DNA from: Saccharina japonica
Lineage: Eukaryota; Sar; Phaeophyceae; Laminariales; Laminariaceae
Assembly (NCBI GenBank): GCA_008828725.1
Contig: MEHQ01002275.1
Location: 457,960 to 521,959 of the forward strand
DNA length: 64,000 nucleotides
Direction: 5' to 3'
A program made the translations under genes and the position numbers. Numbering within the stretch: the first letter of the stretch is position 1; each line of letters opens with the position of its first letter. Positions 45,001-56,359 of this stretch are shown here, in pieces. Under the pieces are notes generated by a model. It was given only the letters and a program-made list of their open reading frames with translations. It was not told where the DNA came from and made no database searches.

Positions 45001-47971
45001 CGGCGGAGAATACCGGGCCAACACCATAACTAGACACGAAGACCGCGCCCCCCACGATCTCGGCAGAATTGCCAATGAACAACACGTCTGGCGACTGAAA
45101 ATCAACGGAGAGCATCCCGTTCAACGCTAAACCGCCGCCGGTGGATCCGGCTGTGTTGTTCGTAAACATCGTGGACCCATTGATGACAAGGGTTGAGCTT
45201 CGAGGGTTGAACGCCTCCTCAAGAAACAATGACCCAATGGCTCCTCCAAAGAAGACAGCGTCGTTAGATGAAAATACCGTCCGCCCGCTCCATTCCACTG
45301 CCGATCCGTTCAGGATGTGGAGGGCGCCGCCATAAAATGCCGCATAGCTTTGAAATGTTGTATCTCCGCTCCAGGTGATACTTGAGCCCGATGATACATA
45401 TGCCGCCCCCCCAAATCCACTAGCGGAATTGTGGTTAAACATACTCTCTCCGCTCCAGGAAACCCTAGCGCCGTTGATCATCCACAAAGCGCCGCCAGCT
45501 CCGGCTTCGTCGTCAGACGCACGGTTATATGCCAGCGTTGTCTTCCCACTCCACGACATGTTTGAGCTCATCACAGAAAGAGCACCCCCATTAGTGGCCG
45601 AGTTATTGACAAACTCTACATCTCCGTCCCACGAAACACTAGAATGCTCGCCTGCGTGCACTGCCCCACCACCAAAGGCGATATTGCCATAAAAAGTAGT
45701 GCTTTCGCGAAACAAGGCATTTGCGTCAAACAAGGACAACCCCCCTCCATTTTTTCCGGCCAAATTGTTGAGAAACGACGACCTCCCTGTCCATACAGCG
45801 ATAGTGCTAACCAGGATAACAGCACCACCAGATCCCAGGGCTTGGTTTTCCGCAAACATGGTCTCCCCGCCCAACGTCACAGTGGACGCCAAGATGGCAA
45901 GGGCACCACCTTCCGGTGAAATATCGGGTCTGTTCACGCCCAAGGCGATATTACCGTGGAAGGTGGTGCCCCCGTCGAAGGAGAGGTTTGAACTTGATTG
46001 CGCATAAACAGCACCCCCCCGTCCTGCCATGTTGCTTGAAAACATCGTATTTCCGTCCCACGCAACAATTGCGCGGTCGGAGACATACACAGCACCCCCC
46101 TGGGCTTCGGCGGTGTTTCCAGAGAATATTGTATTTCCGCTCAGTCTAACAGTGGAACCAACCACTCCAAGGGCACCACCTGACGGTGTAGGATCGGATG
46201 TATTAATACCCGCGGCCATATTCCGGTGAAAGGTGGTCATCCCTCCGAAGGAGAGGTACGAGTTGGATTGCACAAACACAGCGCCCCCGTATTGTGCCAC
46301 GTTGGTTGAAAATATCGTCCCTACGTTCAATGTAACATTGGAGTAAACAGAAACAAACACAGCCCCCCCCCCGAGTTCGGCGATGTTAGCGGAAAATGTT
46401 GTATTCCCGCCCGAGAAGGCAACAGACCCGCCGCTTATCATCATGGCACCCCCACTCAAGCCAGCGTTTCCTGAATATATCGCACTCCCGCTCCAGGAAG
46501 CGCTGGAACCATTTGTCACCCGCATGGCACCCCCGGTGAAGCCAGCTATGTTGTTGCTGAAGATTGTGGTCGCATTCCACCCAACGTAAGAAGCGCCTAG
46601 TACATGAAGCGCACCTGCGTATTGCAGTGCACTGTTATTGTCAAAAATTGTCTCCCCGTGCCATGAAGCACTAGTGCTGCTCTGAAGAGCAAGAGCCCCC
46701 GCGCTCCTCGCGGCTCGGTTCCTGATATAAGTTGCCTTCCCGCTCCAAGACACACTTGAGTGCTCGGTGACCATCATAGCGCCTCCATCGCCGCCAGCCG
46801 TGTTGTTGAAGAACGTTACACTATCCCCAGTGCAAACACTGTCCAGTACGAACACAGCACCACCGTGCATGGCCGCGATATTGTCAGAAAAGCTGTTCTT
46901 CCCGACGAACGACACCACCGAGCTATCGGACGCATACACGGCACCCCCGTGGCCGGCGGCAACATTACCGAAAAACGTGGACCCGTTGAACGACAAGCTA
47001 GATCGCACCGCAGCGATTGCCCCACCGACGGCACCAGCACCGTAGCTCATATTTACGCCGGTCACGTGCACGGAAGCGTTCACGACAGTGAACAGTCGAC
47101 TACCAGCGTCTCCATTCATAACAGCGATTGGACCATCGCCCGTCACATTCAGAACAGTCTCATCGAAGACGTAAATCGTCTGGTCGACGATGACCTCTCC
47201 TCGCCACAACACCTCAAACGACCCACCGGAGCAATTCACCGCTTCGGCTAGAGCCCTAGCTTGTGTCGAGTCCTCCACCACCCACACACGTTGGCCGTTC
47301 GTTGGGCAAGGCACGGACGTAGATGGCGGCGGCTTGCAGTCGTAGATTTCGTCGCCAGCACTCGGGTCCAAGCAGTCGAAATCGCTATAAACACAGGCAC
47401 GGCCACTGCAGGTACACAAGCAGCAGTCCCCTCCATCGTAGCCACATGCCTGATTGTTGTTCTCAGCGGTACACACTCCGTCACCTATCGACAGCCAATT
47501 GCCTGGACATTCGGGGTATTGCATGGCGATAGTTGGGTCTAAACAGGCTGGATCCGCGCAACTGAATCCGTTAGAGCCGCAGGAGTAATAATGTGTGTCC
47601 AGGCAGGTACACTCACAACAATCGCCCCCATCGTAGCTGCAACCCAGAGTGTTGGTTTCCGGATCGCACTTTCCGTCATGTAGCAATCCAATATCTCCGT
47701 TGCAATTTGGGTATAGAGACGGGTCTTCATCAGGGCAGGCCGGATCCCGGCAGTTGAAGCCGTTGGAGCCACATGCGTAGGAAGGACTATCCACGCACGT
47801 ACACGCGCAACAGTCTCCCCCATCGTAGCCACAAGCCAGGTTGTTGGTTTCAGAGTCACAGTACCCGTCATTCAGAAAGGTCAACTCCCCGGAGCAGGCC
47901 GTGTTCTGGGAAAAACACTGGCCCAATGTCAGGACAAGGACACCAAGGGCGGCGATGACCCACCGGACCAT
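39312..47971 (-). CDS. LNR/Pmp-repeat transmembrane surface protein (4 exons, about 1,629 aa)
   Basis: The exons are 47971-44594, 44303-44024, 43685-43432 and 40289-39312, all joined at GT/AG in matching phase (0, 1, 0). Order: signal peptide (MVRWVIAALGVLVLTLG), three LNR modules (each with CGYDGGDCC or CSYDGGDCC), about 25 Pmp-like repeats with GGAxxV and FxxN motifs, and a Cys-rich juxtamembrane region. This region has TLETISINRGFWRA, ACLGGVTGTPGYC, GYEGP joined to YCSTCGDEYA, then FGFACEKC. A Val-rich TM helix and a multi-pass C-terminus (FYYEVIECGRRVLL) follow. The start is at the Met before the signal peptide, not the upstream Met at 48091. Proteins of this layout are known in brown algae and relatives. 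The ligand and role are unknown; a surface sensing or adhesion role is inferred. Confidence 0.88.
41330..42915. repeat. Duplicated block with CAG arrays in intron 3 of the LNR/Pmp gene
   Basis: Segment A (41760-41900: CGAGCCTGTTCTCGAGGGAT, TGCGGCGGGA), B (41945-42095, interrupted CAG repeats with a run of about 14) and C (42100-42245: CTAGCCAGTCCGCGCTGA, CCACTTGGTAGATATCAGAA) recur as B' (42485-42547), C' (42548-42710) and A' (42760-42915). A 40-bp phrase CAGATTGCTACATCAA(A)TCACACTGCG is also doubled at 41535 and 41573. The pattern fits a tandem duplication or a short LTR-type element. On the plus strand the CAG run would code polyQ, but no gene is supported. Confidence 0.75.
44594..47971 (-). 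CDS. Exon 1: signal peptide, LNR modules and beta-helix repeats
   Basis: 1,126 codons uninterrupted by introns. The three LNR modules span about residues 25-195 and are each followed by a CACTC- or CLCTC-type Cys cluster. After VWVVEDSTQARALAEAV the beta-helix region begins. Two adjacent blocks are clearly a recent internal duplication: one has SNSYLSFGGMTTFHRNMAAG and the other SSSNLSFDGGTTFHGNIALG, each followed by a SGGAL/EGGAL unit. Many NxS/T sites suggest an N-glycosylated extracellular domain. It ends DCQPGTYLDSNE at a GTAAGG donor. Confidence 0.85.
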
Positions 47972-48727
47972 TTGTGAGCTTTCAGTCCACTCTCCGCCGA
48001 TTAAGACACCCTGCAGGCACAGCACAGAAACAAACGCGTTCACTCGAATGAGGGGAAGAGCACTCGGACATATGGGTTCTGGAGATAGCACGAACTAAAA
48101 AAAGGCGAAGATGAGTCACTATCGATAGTCATTGAATTGTGAAATCTAGTTGCAAGTGCTAGAGGCGGTAATTCCCAACAAGTCTCATGACCAGAGATGT
48201 TGAAGATACGCCCTCAAAATCGCGTCGGCTTAAATCCGCGGCATCTCGTATGGAAAATGTTTAGTACAGTACTGCAGACCCATGCCACTAGCGGGGGTGG
48301 GAGGAAATACGAAAAATAGTCAACACCCACACGTTCAAGTACCAACCTGGCACACCACAGATTCGAAATCACAACCTCCTACAAAATTGCACACCCCGCA
48401 CGAATACGAATGGTTTTGACGAACATATTCGTGAAAACTATCCGTCGAATAGGTAGCATTCGTCCACGGACGAATATTCGCCCCACGTTTTGGAGAGACC
48501 ATTCGTCCACGGACGAATATTCGTACACGTTTTCGAGATACAATTCGGCCACGGACGAATATTCGCCCATGTTTTCGAGAAAGCATTTGTCAATGGACGA
48601 ATATTCGCCCGTGTTTGTGAGAGGGTATTCGTCAAACGCCAACGAATAGTTTGCCTACGTCAGACGAATACTTTCCGCACGAATGCTGAAATACCTGTCT
48701 GTGTGGTGAAAAAAAAGGAAAATAAAT

Positions 48728-48775
48728 GAAAGCTGCGGGGCTCGAACTCACGTCCTCCACACAATTCAGAGTTGC
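48728..48775 (-). other. B-box-like tRNA-related sequence
   Basis: On the minus strand GTGAGTTCGAGCCCCGCAGC resembles a polymerase III B-box and T-arm, preceded by GTGGAGGAC. No A-box at the right spacing is convincing. Probably a SINE fragment; it lies between the two palindrome arrays. Confidence 0.3.
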
Positions 48776-49341
48776 AAACGTCATTTTTCATACAACCCTG
48801 CCGCCAAATATAAGGGCGTTTTTAACGTTATTTTTGAATCCAAACGGTCCTTATATTTAGGGACGTAGTGGTACCTGGTGTGTGTGTTTTTTCGTATTAT
48901 ATTTTTTACTCTTACCTTGTACTCTTTCTAGAGCAGTATATTCCTGTTACTGCCGTTTATCTACTTACAGTAGTATTAGGGTCCTCGCCTGATTTTTTGC
49001 ACCTCTGTGAGAAAGCACAAATTAAATAAATCCGTATCATATGTATCATACAAGTAATTATTTGTGCAAAGAGAAGCCAGCAATGGCATACCTGGTTTTA
49101 TTTCGGTGATAATGACAGTAGTTACTATTATATAGGTTTGTCTATCGCCCGTTGTTTTGCAGTGCGCGAAAGCGTATACCTCGTCTTTTTTTCCGATAAC
49201 AAGGTACTGCTGTTTTTTTTATATACGTATATATTTTTATTTGGCTGTCGCCCGCTGTTTTGAAGTGCGCGAAACAGTTTTTTTGTTTCCGATATAACTT
49301 TTCACACCCCGCACGAATACCAATATTTTTGACGAATATTC

Positions 49342-49660
49342 AAGGGTACGCGCGGATCTGAATCCCAAATACCCCACTACCCCCCCCCCCTATATTGGAG
49401 GGAAGAACCGGACCGTTGTGATCCCAGAAAACAATAAGTCATTTTTTTTTTTAATCCCCCCCCCCCCTCCCTCCCACCAGAGGAAAACAAATAGGGGGGG
49501 TCTCTAAAACCAAGTTAATTAAAACAAGGGAACAAAAAACGAAAAAAAAAATGGTTTTCGCTCATTTCGTCCTGTGATCACAGCGATCCGGTTTGTTTTT
49601 CATTCTGACCTTCCTACGAGTGTGGTGTCGTTTTCTCTTTTTTTTTTTTTACGCCCTTGG
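49342..49660. mobile_element. Small insertion in the foldback element, flanked by AATATTC
   Basis: The foldback sequence GACGAATATTC is interrupted after 49341 and resumes as AATATTCGTGAAAAC at 49661, giving a 7-bp direct duplication (AATATTC). The insert begins AAGGGTACGC and ends ACGCCCTTGG, short inverted ends. It carries C-tracts and T-tracts. Its start (CGCGGATCTGAATCC ... CCCCCCTATATTGGAGG) matches 59787-59826. Confidence 0.6.
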
Positions 49661-50169
49661 AATATTCGTGAAAACTTTCCGTCGAATAGGTATTGCGGGG
49701 GGCCATAGTAAATAGGACTAAAGTGTGTTTGTAAAAATGGTGAAGTATGTAGGTTTTTTGTGTGTACCGCAGGTCCTATTTACTACATTAGCCCACCCCG
49801 TAATAGCATTCGTCCACGGACGAGTATTCGCCAACGTTTTCGATATACTATCCATCCACGGACGAATATTCGTACACGTGTTCGATATACTATTCATCCA
49901 CGGACGAATATTCATACACGTGTTCGAGATACTATTCATCCACGGACGAATATTCGTACACGTTTTCGAGATACTATGATATACTATTCGTCCACGGACG
50001 AATATTCGTACACGTTTTCGATATGCTATTCTTCCACGGACGAATATTCGCCCCACGTTTTTCAGAGAATATTCGTCCACAGACGAATATTCGCCCCATA
50101 AACCAAACTTGAAGCCAACGAATACGAATACCTATCCGTATTCGTATTCGTGCGGGGTGTGCAAACTCG

Positions 50170-51960
50170 TGACGATACCTAATCAGCCACGTTAACACAC
50201 TGTTCTGGCGTCGATGGAGACCGCCTGGTGTTTGGTGGGTAACGGCAAAAAATGTAAAATAGGAATACACATGGAAAGCGTGACGACCATACGGCATATG
50301 AAAGGTTTAGATGACACCTTGTGGTGAGCTGAAGCTTTACTTTTACCAATCCCCCGGAGGATAGAACAAGCAAAACAAAAAAGACGCCAGGTATGTGTAT
50401 GTGTACTCGTAGAGTACATTGGACGGCGCAGAAAAGGAAAGGGGATGGTTGTACGGTAGGAATAAAACAAATACCTAACATATACCAAAGAGATACCTGG
50501 CAGATACAGATACTTAACAGATACCTAACGGACACCTGATCCTACATCAGAAATACACGCAGGCAAGAAGTAAGCAAGGTATGGTTAAGCATGACGTGGA
50601 GTGAGCAACAAATACAGGAACCGGGTTGAAAAAGCATACCCGCTACAAGGTTATGTAACACGAGCGACTGCCTACGATAGCTGTTCTTGCCAGGTGAAAG
50701 CATCATCATGGAGTTGCTAGGCGCCGTCTCCATTCGTAAGCTATCGTGCCTTTTAAGATGGCACACGTCGTACGTGGGCTTAGCGCGGCACCAGGTCCGA
50801 ATTACACGGCACACACGACGACGGATGATGAGGCACCTTAGTGCAAGAGGCGTGGGCCACAGCGAGTGATAGTGGCATGGGCGTAGCGGGGAAAATGGCC
50901 TTGGAGGGGGTAGATAAGGGTTGTAGCTCAGGCACTCATCATTCGAGCATTGGTATGAGGCTAGGCTTCAATTGATCTTGCGGATGTTAAGGGTATGCTC
51001 ATACTAACGTTTATGGTGGCAGAAACAAAACGGGATCGACCAGGCAGAAGATGGGCGACAGTTCTGACGAGAACCGGCATCGAGGAAGACGTAACATGGA
51101 TCAACACACAGCAAGGTCGGGTGGGGGGGGCGAGGCCAAGGACTAGGCGATGGTGGGGATGATGGGAGTGTCGGAAGCAGGCGGGGTGGTGGTATTGCCA
51201 GGCGAGGCATGCACGAGGGGTGAAAAACAGGACACCACGAAAGACTGACGATATCAAAGGAGTATTACAGTAGACACCCGAGAATAATAGCGCAGAACGT
51301 CCCGTAACCATTTAGCAGATGCGGGAGCTGGGAAACTTGCACCATATGTGGGGTGCAGTTGAGCAGAGACAAGGAACACCCAATTAAAAGCCGCTGGCAT
51401 GTTAGTGGCGATCAACGGTTACCTTGATCAAGGCAGCGCACTTGGAAAGGGGTGGTTGGTCATCTGAGAACGAGGAGACCATTGGCGGGGTATGCTGGCT
51501 AATATTCATGATAATATTTCGTCATGGACGGGAGATGAAAGGATCGATCATCACCATCACCTGCTCCAGCCACCACCACCATCAAGACTGGGAAGCTTCT
51601 ATATAGCTGGTGGCGTGGTGTTGGTAGTAGTGGTGGTGTGGTGGTGGTGATGTTGTTTGGTGTGTTTGCTGGCGGTGATGCTCGTTGCTACTGCTGGAAA
51701 GTACTACTACTGCTGTTGTGTTGTCTTGCTGCTTGTGCTTGACGGCGGGATATCCCTGCATGAAATTCCCAGTGACCATTTGCGCATCGGCAACCCTCTC
51801 CGATCTCGGCACGGCTTTCGACACGAGCAGTACAGGACGGTGCGCATAAATAGCGGGCGTCTATCAGTCACGAGCGTGTCTGAATCGTTTAAGTCCACGC
51901 GTCGTACGGCGGGAATCCGAAAGCGAATGGACGAGGGACGACAAACCTCAATAGTTAGAA
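50170..51960. other. Intergenic DNA, no supported gene
   Basis: Contains TACCTAAC/ATACCTGG words at 50470-50530 and a GGTGGT-rich stretch at 51607-51660 opposite CACCACCAC at 51560-51580, which together form an imperfect inverted pair. Open frames are low-complexity. Confidence 0.4.
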
Positions 51961-52074
51961 TTCGTTAAATAAACCCACGCTGTGGCACTTTTCAGAACAG
52001 TTTTTTGTCCGTTTGTGTCCGTTCGTGCATCCAGGCGTATACACACGCCCACCCACACATGGCCCTTTATAGAA

Positions 52075-53000
52075 GAGCATCTATTAGATGCTCGTCGGGC
52101 TATCGCCCTCCTCGCATCGTTAGTTCCTCATTATCACCGGGGATACGTTGAATGCCACACCCCCTTTGGACGTACGCCTGAAAAAAATACCAAGCTCCAA
52201 AGTATCACACCCGGTGGACACCATTCACCCATAACATTCTCGCACCGGTACGGTTTGGATACCGGTACCAGCATCAAGGCAACTGCTGCGGCCCATCACA
52301 ATGGGCCGATCGAGCCTGAGGCCCGAACACCACCGGTACCTGCTGCCCCCGCGCCTCGAGCGAGGGTCACGTCGTTATTTTCCGGGTCCTCCCCGCCTAC
52401 CGGTACCGGTACTACCACTCCTGCCGTGGCTCAAACCCCCACGACGGGTACCAGTACCAGTGAAGCGCAAAAATCTCTGGCAGAGATGACCAACACTTCA
52501 GCCACAGGGCCTGAGACCCCGGCAGCAGCTCCCGAATCGCCAGCCACTGCGACTGTGAACAAGTGGCGAGACGATACGTCCCGGTGAGAACGACGAGTGG
52601 CTGCACAACGACGGGGAAAATGCCTCTTCACGGAGCCCCCGAAGAAGAAAAACCCTGAAACGCCCCCCGTTAATATCACAACCCCTGCAATCTGGGCGGG
52701 ATCTGGTCACACTCCTTGGCGATCAAAGATACCACTACCACACCCCCTCGCTATCACACCTCCTGTCATCTGGCCTAGTCTGTTCGCACTTGATAGCAAC
52801 CGACGTCCCGTTATCACCCCGCCCTCGTTATCACCCCCCCCCAGCCACGGGGCTCCTGTGCATGGTGCTTATCATCGGGGGTACGCTAGATACCACACCC
52901 CCCCATAAAAGCACCCCCGGTGATCATATTTTCAAAGGTCAAAAAAGTTATCACCGGGGTGTGCTTTCATCCGTGTTACACGGTATGGAGATTCCAACGA
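52075..53000 (+). mobile_element. Second copy of the 15-18 kb pogo-like family, N-terminal part only
   Basis: 52125-52660 parallels 15400-15950: TTATCACCGGGG, GACGT...CGCCTGAAAA, then a frame with TGTSIKATAAAHHNGP and a Pro/Ala/Thr-rich region, then CGGTGAGA and TTCACGGAGCCCCCG. After 52660 the transposase is missing. Terminal-type repeats follow: GGGGCTCCTGTGCATGGTGCTTATC (inverse of 18530-18570) and ACCGGGGTGTGCTTTC...CCGTGTTACACG (52955-52985, inverse of 18427-18460). This is an internally deleted relative. Confidence 0.6.
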
Positions 53001-53033
53001 CTTCAAAACTTCACATATATATATGCCAAGTAT

Positions 53034-53570
53034 CGTAATTTTGCGAGTTATCGCACATATCGAAATGATCGCACATATCGGAGCGATCCCGCCCCTGTGC
53101 GATAAAAAGTCAAGTCAGGAACGTTAAAATTTAATTTCCGCAGATGGGTGCGATGGCTTCGACCTAGGTGCCACTTACGGGCGTGGGGTGGCATGCTGTC
53201 GCGTGTGGCCCCGGGACAGAAACTCTGCTCTGCCACATTTACCGGTAGTTCTTGTGTCTCGTGGTTTACCGGTATCATCAGGGCTTCATCGCTGAGTGTG
53301 TTGCAGGTACAGATGTAACAGGAACTTTGTTTCAAATTGTTAAACGGCCATCGCGCACAACCAAACACAAACGCAACCTTGTTCAGAATCGCACATATCG
53401 GAATTATCGCACAGGGGTGTGCGCCAGAATGCGAAATCAAACAATTTAATTCATTTTCCGCACAGGGATCGGAGCCATCGCATATATCGGAGTCATCGCA
53501 CCCCTGTGTGATACAAATCCGAGTTCGGAATCAGTTAATAATCGACCGCACCCCTGTGCGATGACTCGCA
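53034..53570. repeat. Palindromic GCACCCCTGTGC / ATCGCACATATCGGA cluster
   Basis: The words ATCGCACATATCGGA-like (53051, 53070, 53390, 53478) and CGCACCCCTGTGCGAT or its parts (53090, 53411, 53498, 53548) recur in both orientations. A second shared stretch TTAAT(T/)TCATTTTCCGCA occurs at 53128 and 53442. The overall shape is a foldback or MITE with ends near 53045 and 53565. Confidence 0.6.
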
Positions 53571-53929
53571 TGGTTACGGTATTTAATACACGAGTATACC
53601 AAGGGTGGTCAAATTATTTTTGTTCGACACATCACGTCGAATGATTCAACTTCGACCCTCCAGGGGAGGGGGGGTACCTGACACCGTCCCCTCTGTCACG
53701 GCGGGCAGGAGACATTGTTCCATATTTTAGTAAATGATCCGGAGTTACAGAGCTTGGGAGGGATATAATAGGAGGGGATCGACCAAACGTGCGTGGGCTC
53801 GGATGGAGCTTGGGGTATGTCGATCACTTGGAAAGCACGAAAGACTCTTGAAACTGTGAACCTGTGAACTTGAGCACTGTGAACCTCTGAACTGAGCGCT
53901 GAGACTGAATCATTGGCACGAAATGCTTG

Positions 53930-54459
53930 CATATCCGACACATGGAACGCTACTGCATGCTCGTGGCCCGTCCTGCTGGCCAAACTAGTCCGCTCGCTCG
54001 GATCAAGAGACAACCAGGTCAGACACAATATACTTGAATATGGTTTGCTTTGGAAGCCTACAAAATCGTGGAGCGCACAGGGATGCTTCCCGTAACACCT
54101 CCCTCTACGCCTGAACACTACCTATACAACACTGAGCACAGGAGACGAGGTAGCGAGCCCGCCCCACCCCCCCCCCGCTCGATTAACAGGCCTTCCAGCA
54201 TATCCGACACATGGAACGCTACTGCATGCTCGTGGCCCGTCCTGCTGGCCAAACTAGTCCGTCGCTCGGATCCAGAGACAACCGGTCAGACACAATATAC
54301 TTGAATATGGTTTGCTTTGGAAGCCTACAAAATCGTGGAGCGCACAGGGATGCTTCCCGTAACACCTCCCTCTATGCCTGAACAATAACTATATAAACTG
54401 AACACAGGGGACGGTAGAGAGCCCCTCCCCCCCCCCTGCTCGATACAAGGCCTTCCAGA
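53930..54459. repeat. Tandem duplication of a 269-bp unit
   Basis: 53930-54198 and 54199-54459 are about 95% identical. Each starts CATATCCGACACATGGAACG and ends GGCCTTCCAG after a C-tract. The short frames with ISDTWNATACSWPVLLAKLV appear twice for this reason and are not a gene. Confidence 0.9.
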
Positions 54460-54839
54460 GTACTACAATACTATTGGGCGGCGCTGCGACCTATAGGCAG
54501 CAGCTGCGTAGTGACAGTGACTGCAGCAGTAGTGAGCGGTATAAAGGAGCTATGAGCCCGCCCGAAGGTGGACCAGAAGGCCCCGAAGAGAGCCGTGGGA
54601 TCGGCAGGCAGCTAATCGATAGACCTCAGGTATCTTCCACACCCCTGCATACCCTTGAAACGAGAATCCATAACGGAAAGGAACCGCTGACCGCGCCTAG
54701 TGCCATTGACACCTTGCCTTCCCACCTGCTTCTGTACATGTCCTATACGCCACAGTCGGAGAGATCGCGAACAATTCTCGACAATCACATATTGCATACA
54801 GGCTGGTTCAAGTATACCGCGGGAAATTCAGTCAGTGGC

Positions 54840-55110
54840 CAATGTCCACGCCGTTTTTTGGAGATAGACCCTGAAATTTGGCACACCTGTTTTATGCGCC
54901 CTATCCGAGACTTTAACGGATGTTTTTTTTTTTTTTTTTTGTCAGATATTGTCGGTTTTGTAATTTTTTGGGAAATTTGGGTCTTAAGAGATCCAAAATT
55001 TCCGGTGAAAAAAAAAAAAAAACATTGGTACGTAAAAGGCTCGGGTAGGGCGCATAAAACACGTGTACGAAATTTCAGGGTCTATCTTAAAAAAACGGCG
55101 TGGACATTTG
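54840..55110. mobile_element. Long hairpin, about 100-bp inverted arms
   Basis: The left arm runs about 54840-54942 (GTCCACGCCGTTTTTT, ATAGACCCTGAAATTT, TTTTATGCGCCCTA, then T17). The right arm is its reverse complement at 55009-55110 (A15, then TAGGGCGCATAAAA, AAATTTCAGGGTCTAT, AACGGCGTGGAC). The loop carries a smaller palindrome around GTCTTAAGAG. A plus-strand frame reads through it but is low-complexity. It is a foldback MITE-like element. Confidence 0.8.
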
Positions 55111-55119
55111 GACCTTTGT

Positions 55120-56350
55120 GCGGTAAAAGTGCAAAAATAGGCGTCGCCTCGTACTTAGTTTCAGTATAGAATCGATTTTGGGCGTTAATTGTGACTCAAT
55201 ATGATCATACGCAGTCAGATCTTCGAATATTTGCGTGAAACTTTGTACAAACATGCCTTGAACCACCTGGAAGCGGCTCGTTCAGATTTTTTTTGTTTGG
55301 GGGAAAACATGTTTTCCTACGGAAACGCCTGACGCCTGACTATTGTTGACCACTTTGAAGGCCCGTGATTGGTCGGGCCACATTTTCGGCGGTAGCTCCA
55401 GTTCTAGGTCCTTGAACAAAAAACTGGCGATGTCACCCTCTTCCACTGTTCATGGCGGTCAGTATGATACCAAATATGTGACATTGGAGTTGCTATTGCA
55501 TGCGGCATTCGTGACTGAGTGAATTTCCCGCGTTATACTTAGTGGAATGCCAGGCTAAGCCGTAAAACGATAAGACTACGCTGAAGTACGAGTGCAAACA
55601 TGCCAGTATGGTTTGCCCGTTAAGCACACGACCATGCGGTGTACCACCAAGCCTTGACCAAGCAGCAAAGCAGAACAATTATACCAGGTATACTATGTCG
55701 CACGGGGGATGTGGTGTCATGTTACGTTATTTGACTCGATGTGAGGGTTCGCGCCTCTCCGGTACTGTCACACAAATCACATACATACAACGATATACCC
55801 TGGATACACACAAAAACAAAAATCGTTGTAATTTTGTTTTTCGGCCCCTCCGGGGTGTTAGGTGTATGACATACAAATCCCCGGCCGCCCTTGAGTATCA
55901 TGTAGTATATGATATGGAGTACACGATTATAGAGGAAGCATATAATTAGATAAAAAGGGGTGACATAAGTAACCATATTTTTTGTCTTCTATTTCAGGAG
56001 ACGATGTACAGCGACCTTCATACGAAGCGAGGATACGTAGGCAATGTGTGCATATCTTGCCCTCCATGCCGTGATGCTAAATTGTAAGTTGATGCCACAT
56101 GGTAGCTACGTAGTATATACATATCATCATATCATGCTATATTGCAGCCATCATTGTTTTTTGAACATTTTTTCCGGCTGTCGTCATAGCCTATACGTAG
56201 CCATCCTGCGCCTCTCGGTCACGGCTACTCGTATAGTTAGCCACGGCAGCGCGTACCAGCAAAATGTGCCAAACGCCACACACAACACATAGCACACCCT
56301 GCGCGCCCAAGCCCAACACTATGTCTTAAAACCAAGCGCCGAGGGGGGTA
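55120..56350. other. Intergenic DNA, no supported gene
   Basis: No recognised domain or long repeat. Includes TACCAGGTATA at 55682 and a CATATCATCATATCATGCTA stretch near 56118. Confidence 0.4.
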
Positions 56351-56359
56351 GCGTTCGAT

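Larger units (their letters stand above)
48387..50164. mobile_element. Foldback element(s) with 25-bp perfect inverted ends and 42-bp palindromic units
   Basis: The left end (48387) begins TTGCACACCCCGCACG; the right end (50164) is its exact reverse complement over 25 bp. Inside are two arrays of 42-43-bp units centred on the palindrome ATTCGTCCACGGACGAAT: about four units at 48456-48600 and seven at 49806-50090. A second left-type end occurs at 49302 (TCACACCCCGCACGAATACC), so this may be one small element (48387 to about 48690) plus a second (49302-50164), or one composite. No protein is encoded. Confidence 0.8.

Noticed and set aside
44637..47542. Many plus-strand open frames across the LNR/Pmp exon
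   Set aside because: They mirror the regular Gly/Ser-rich repeats of the real minus-strand gene.
47972..48091. Upstream Met of the LNR/Pmp frame as the start codon
   Set aside because: The extra 40 residues precede a classic signal peptide that begins at the Met at 47971; the downstream start makes a better secreted protein.
48456..50090. CRISPR-like look of regularly spaced repeats
   Set aside because: The 42-bp units are repeats throughout with no unique spacers, the context is eukaryotic, and inverted ends define a foldback element.
54474..55169. 231-aa plus-strand open frame
   Set aside because: It crosses both arms of the long hairpin and its T/A tracts (poly-Phe and poly-Lys); no domain or splice support.
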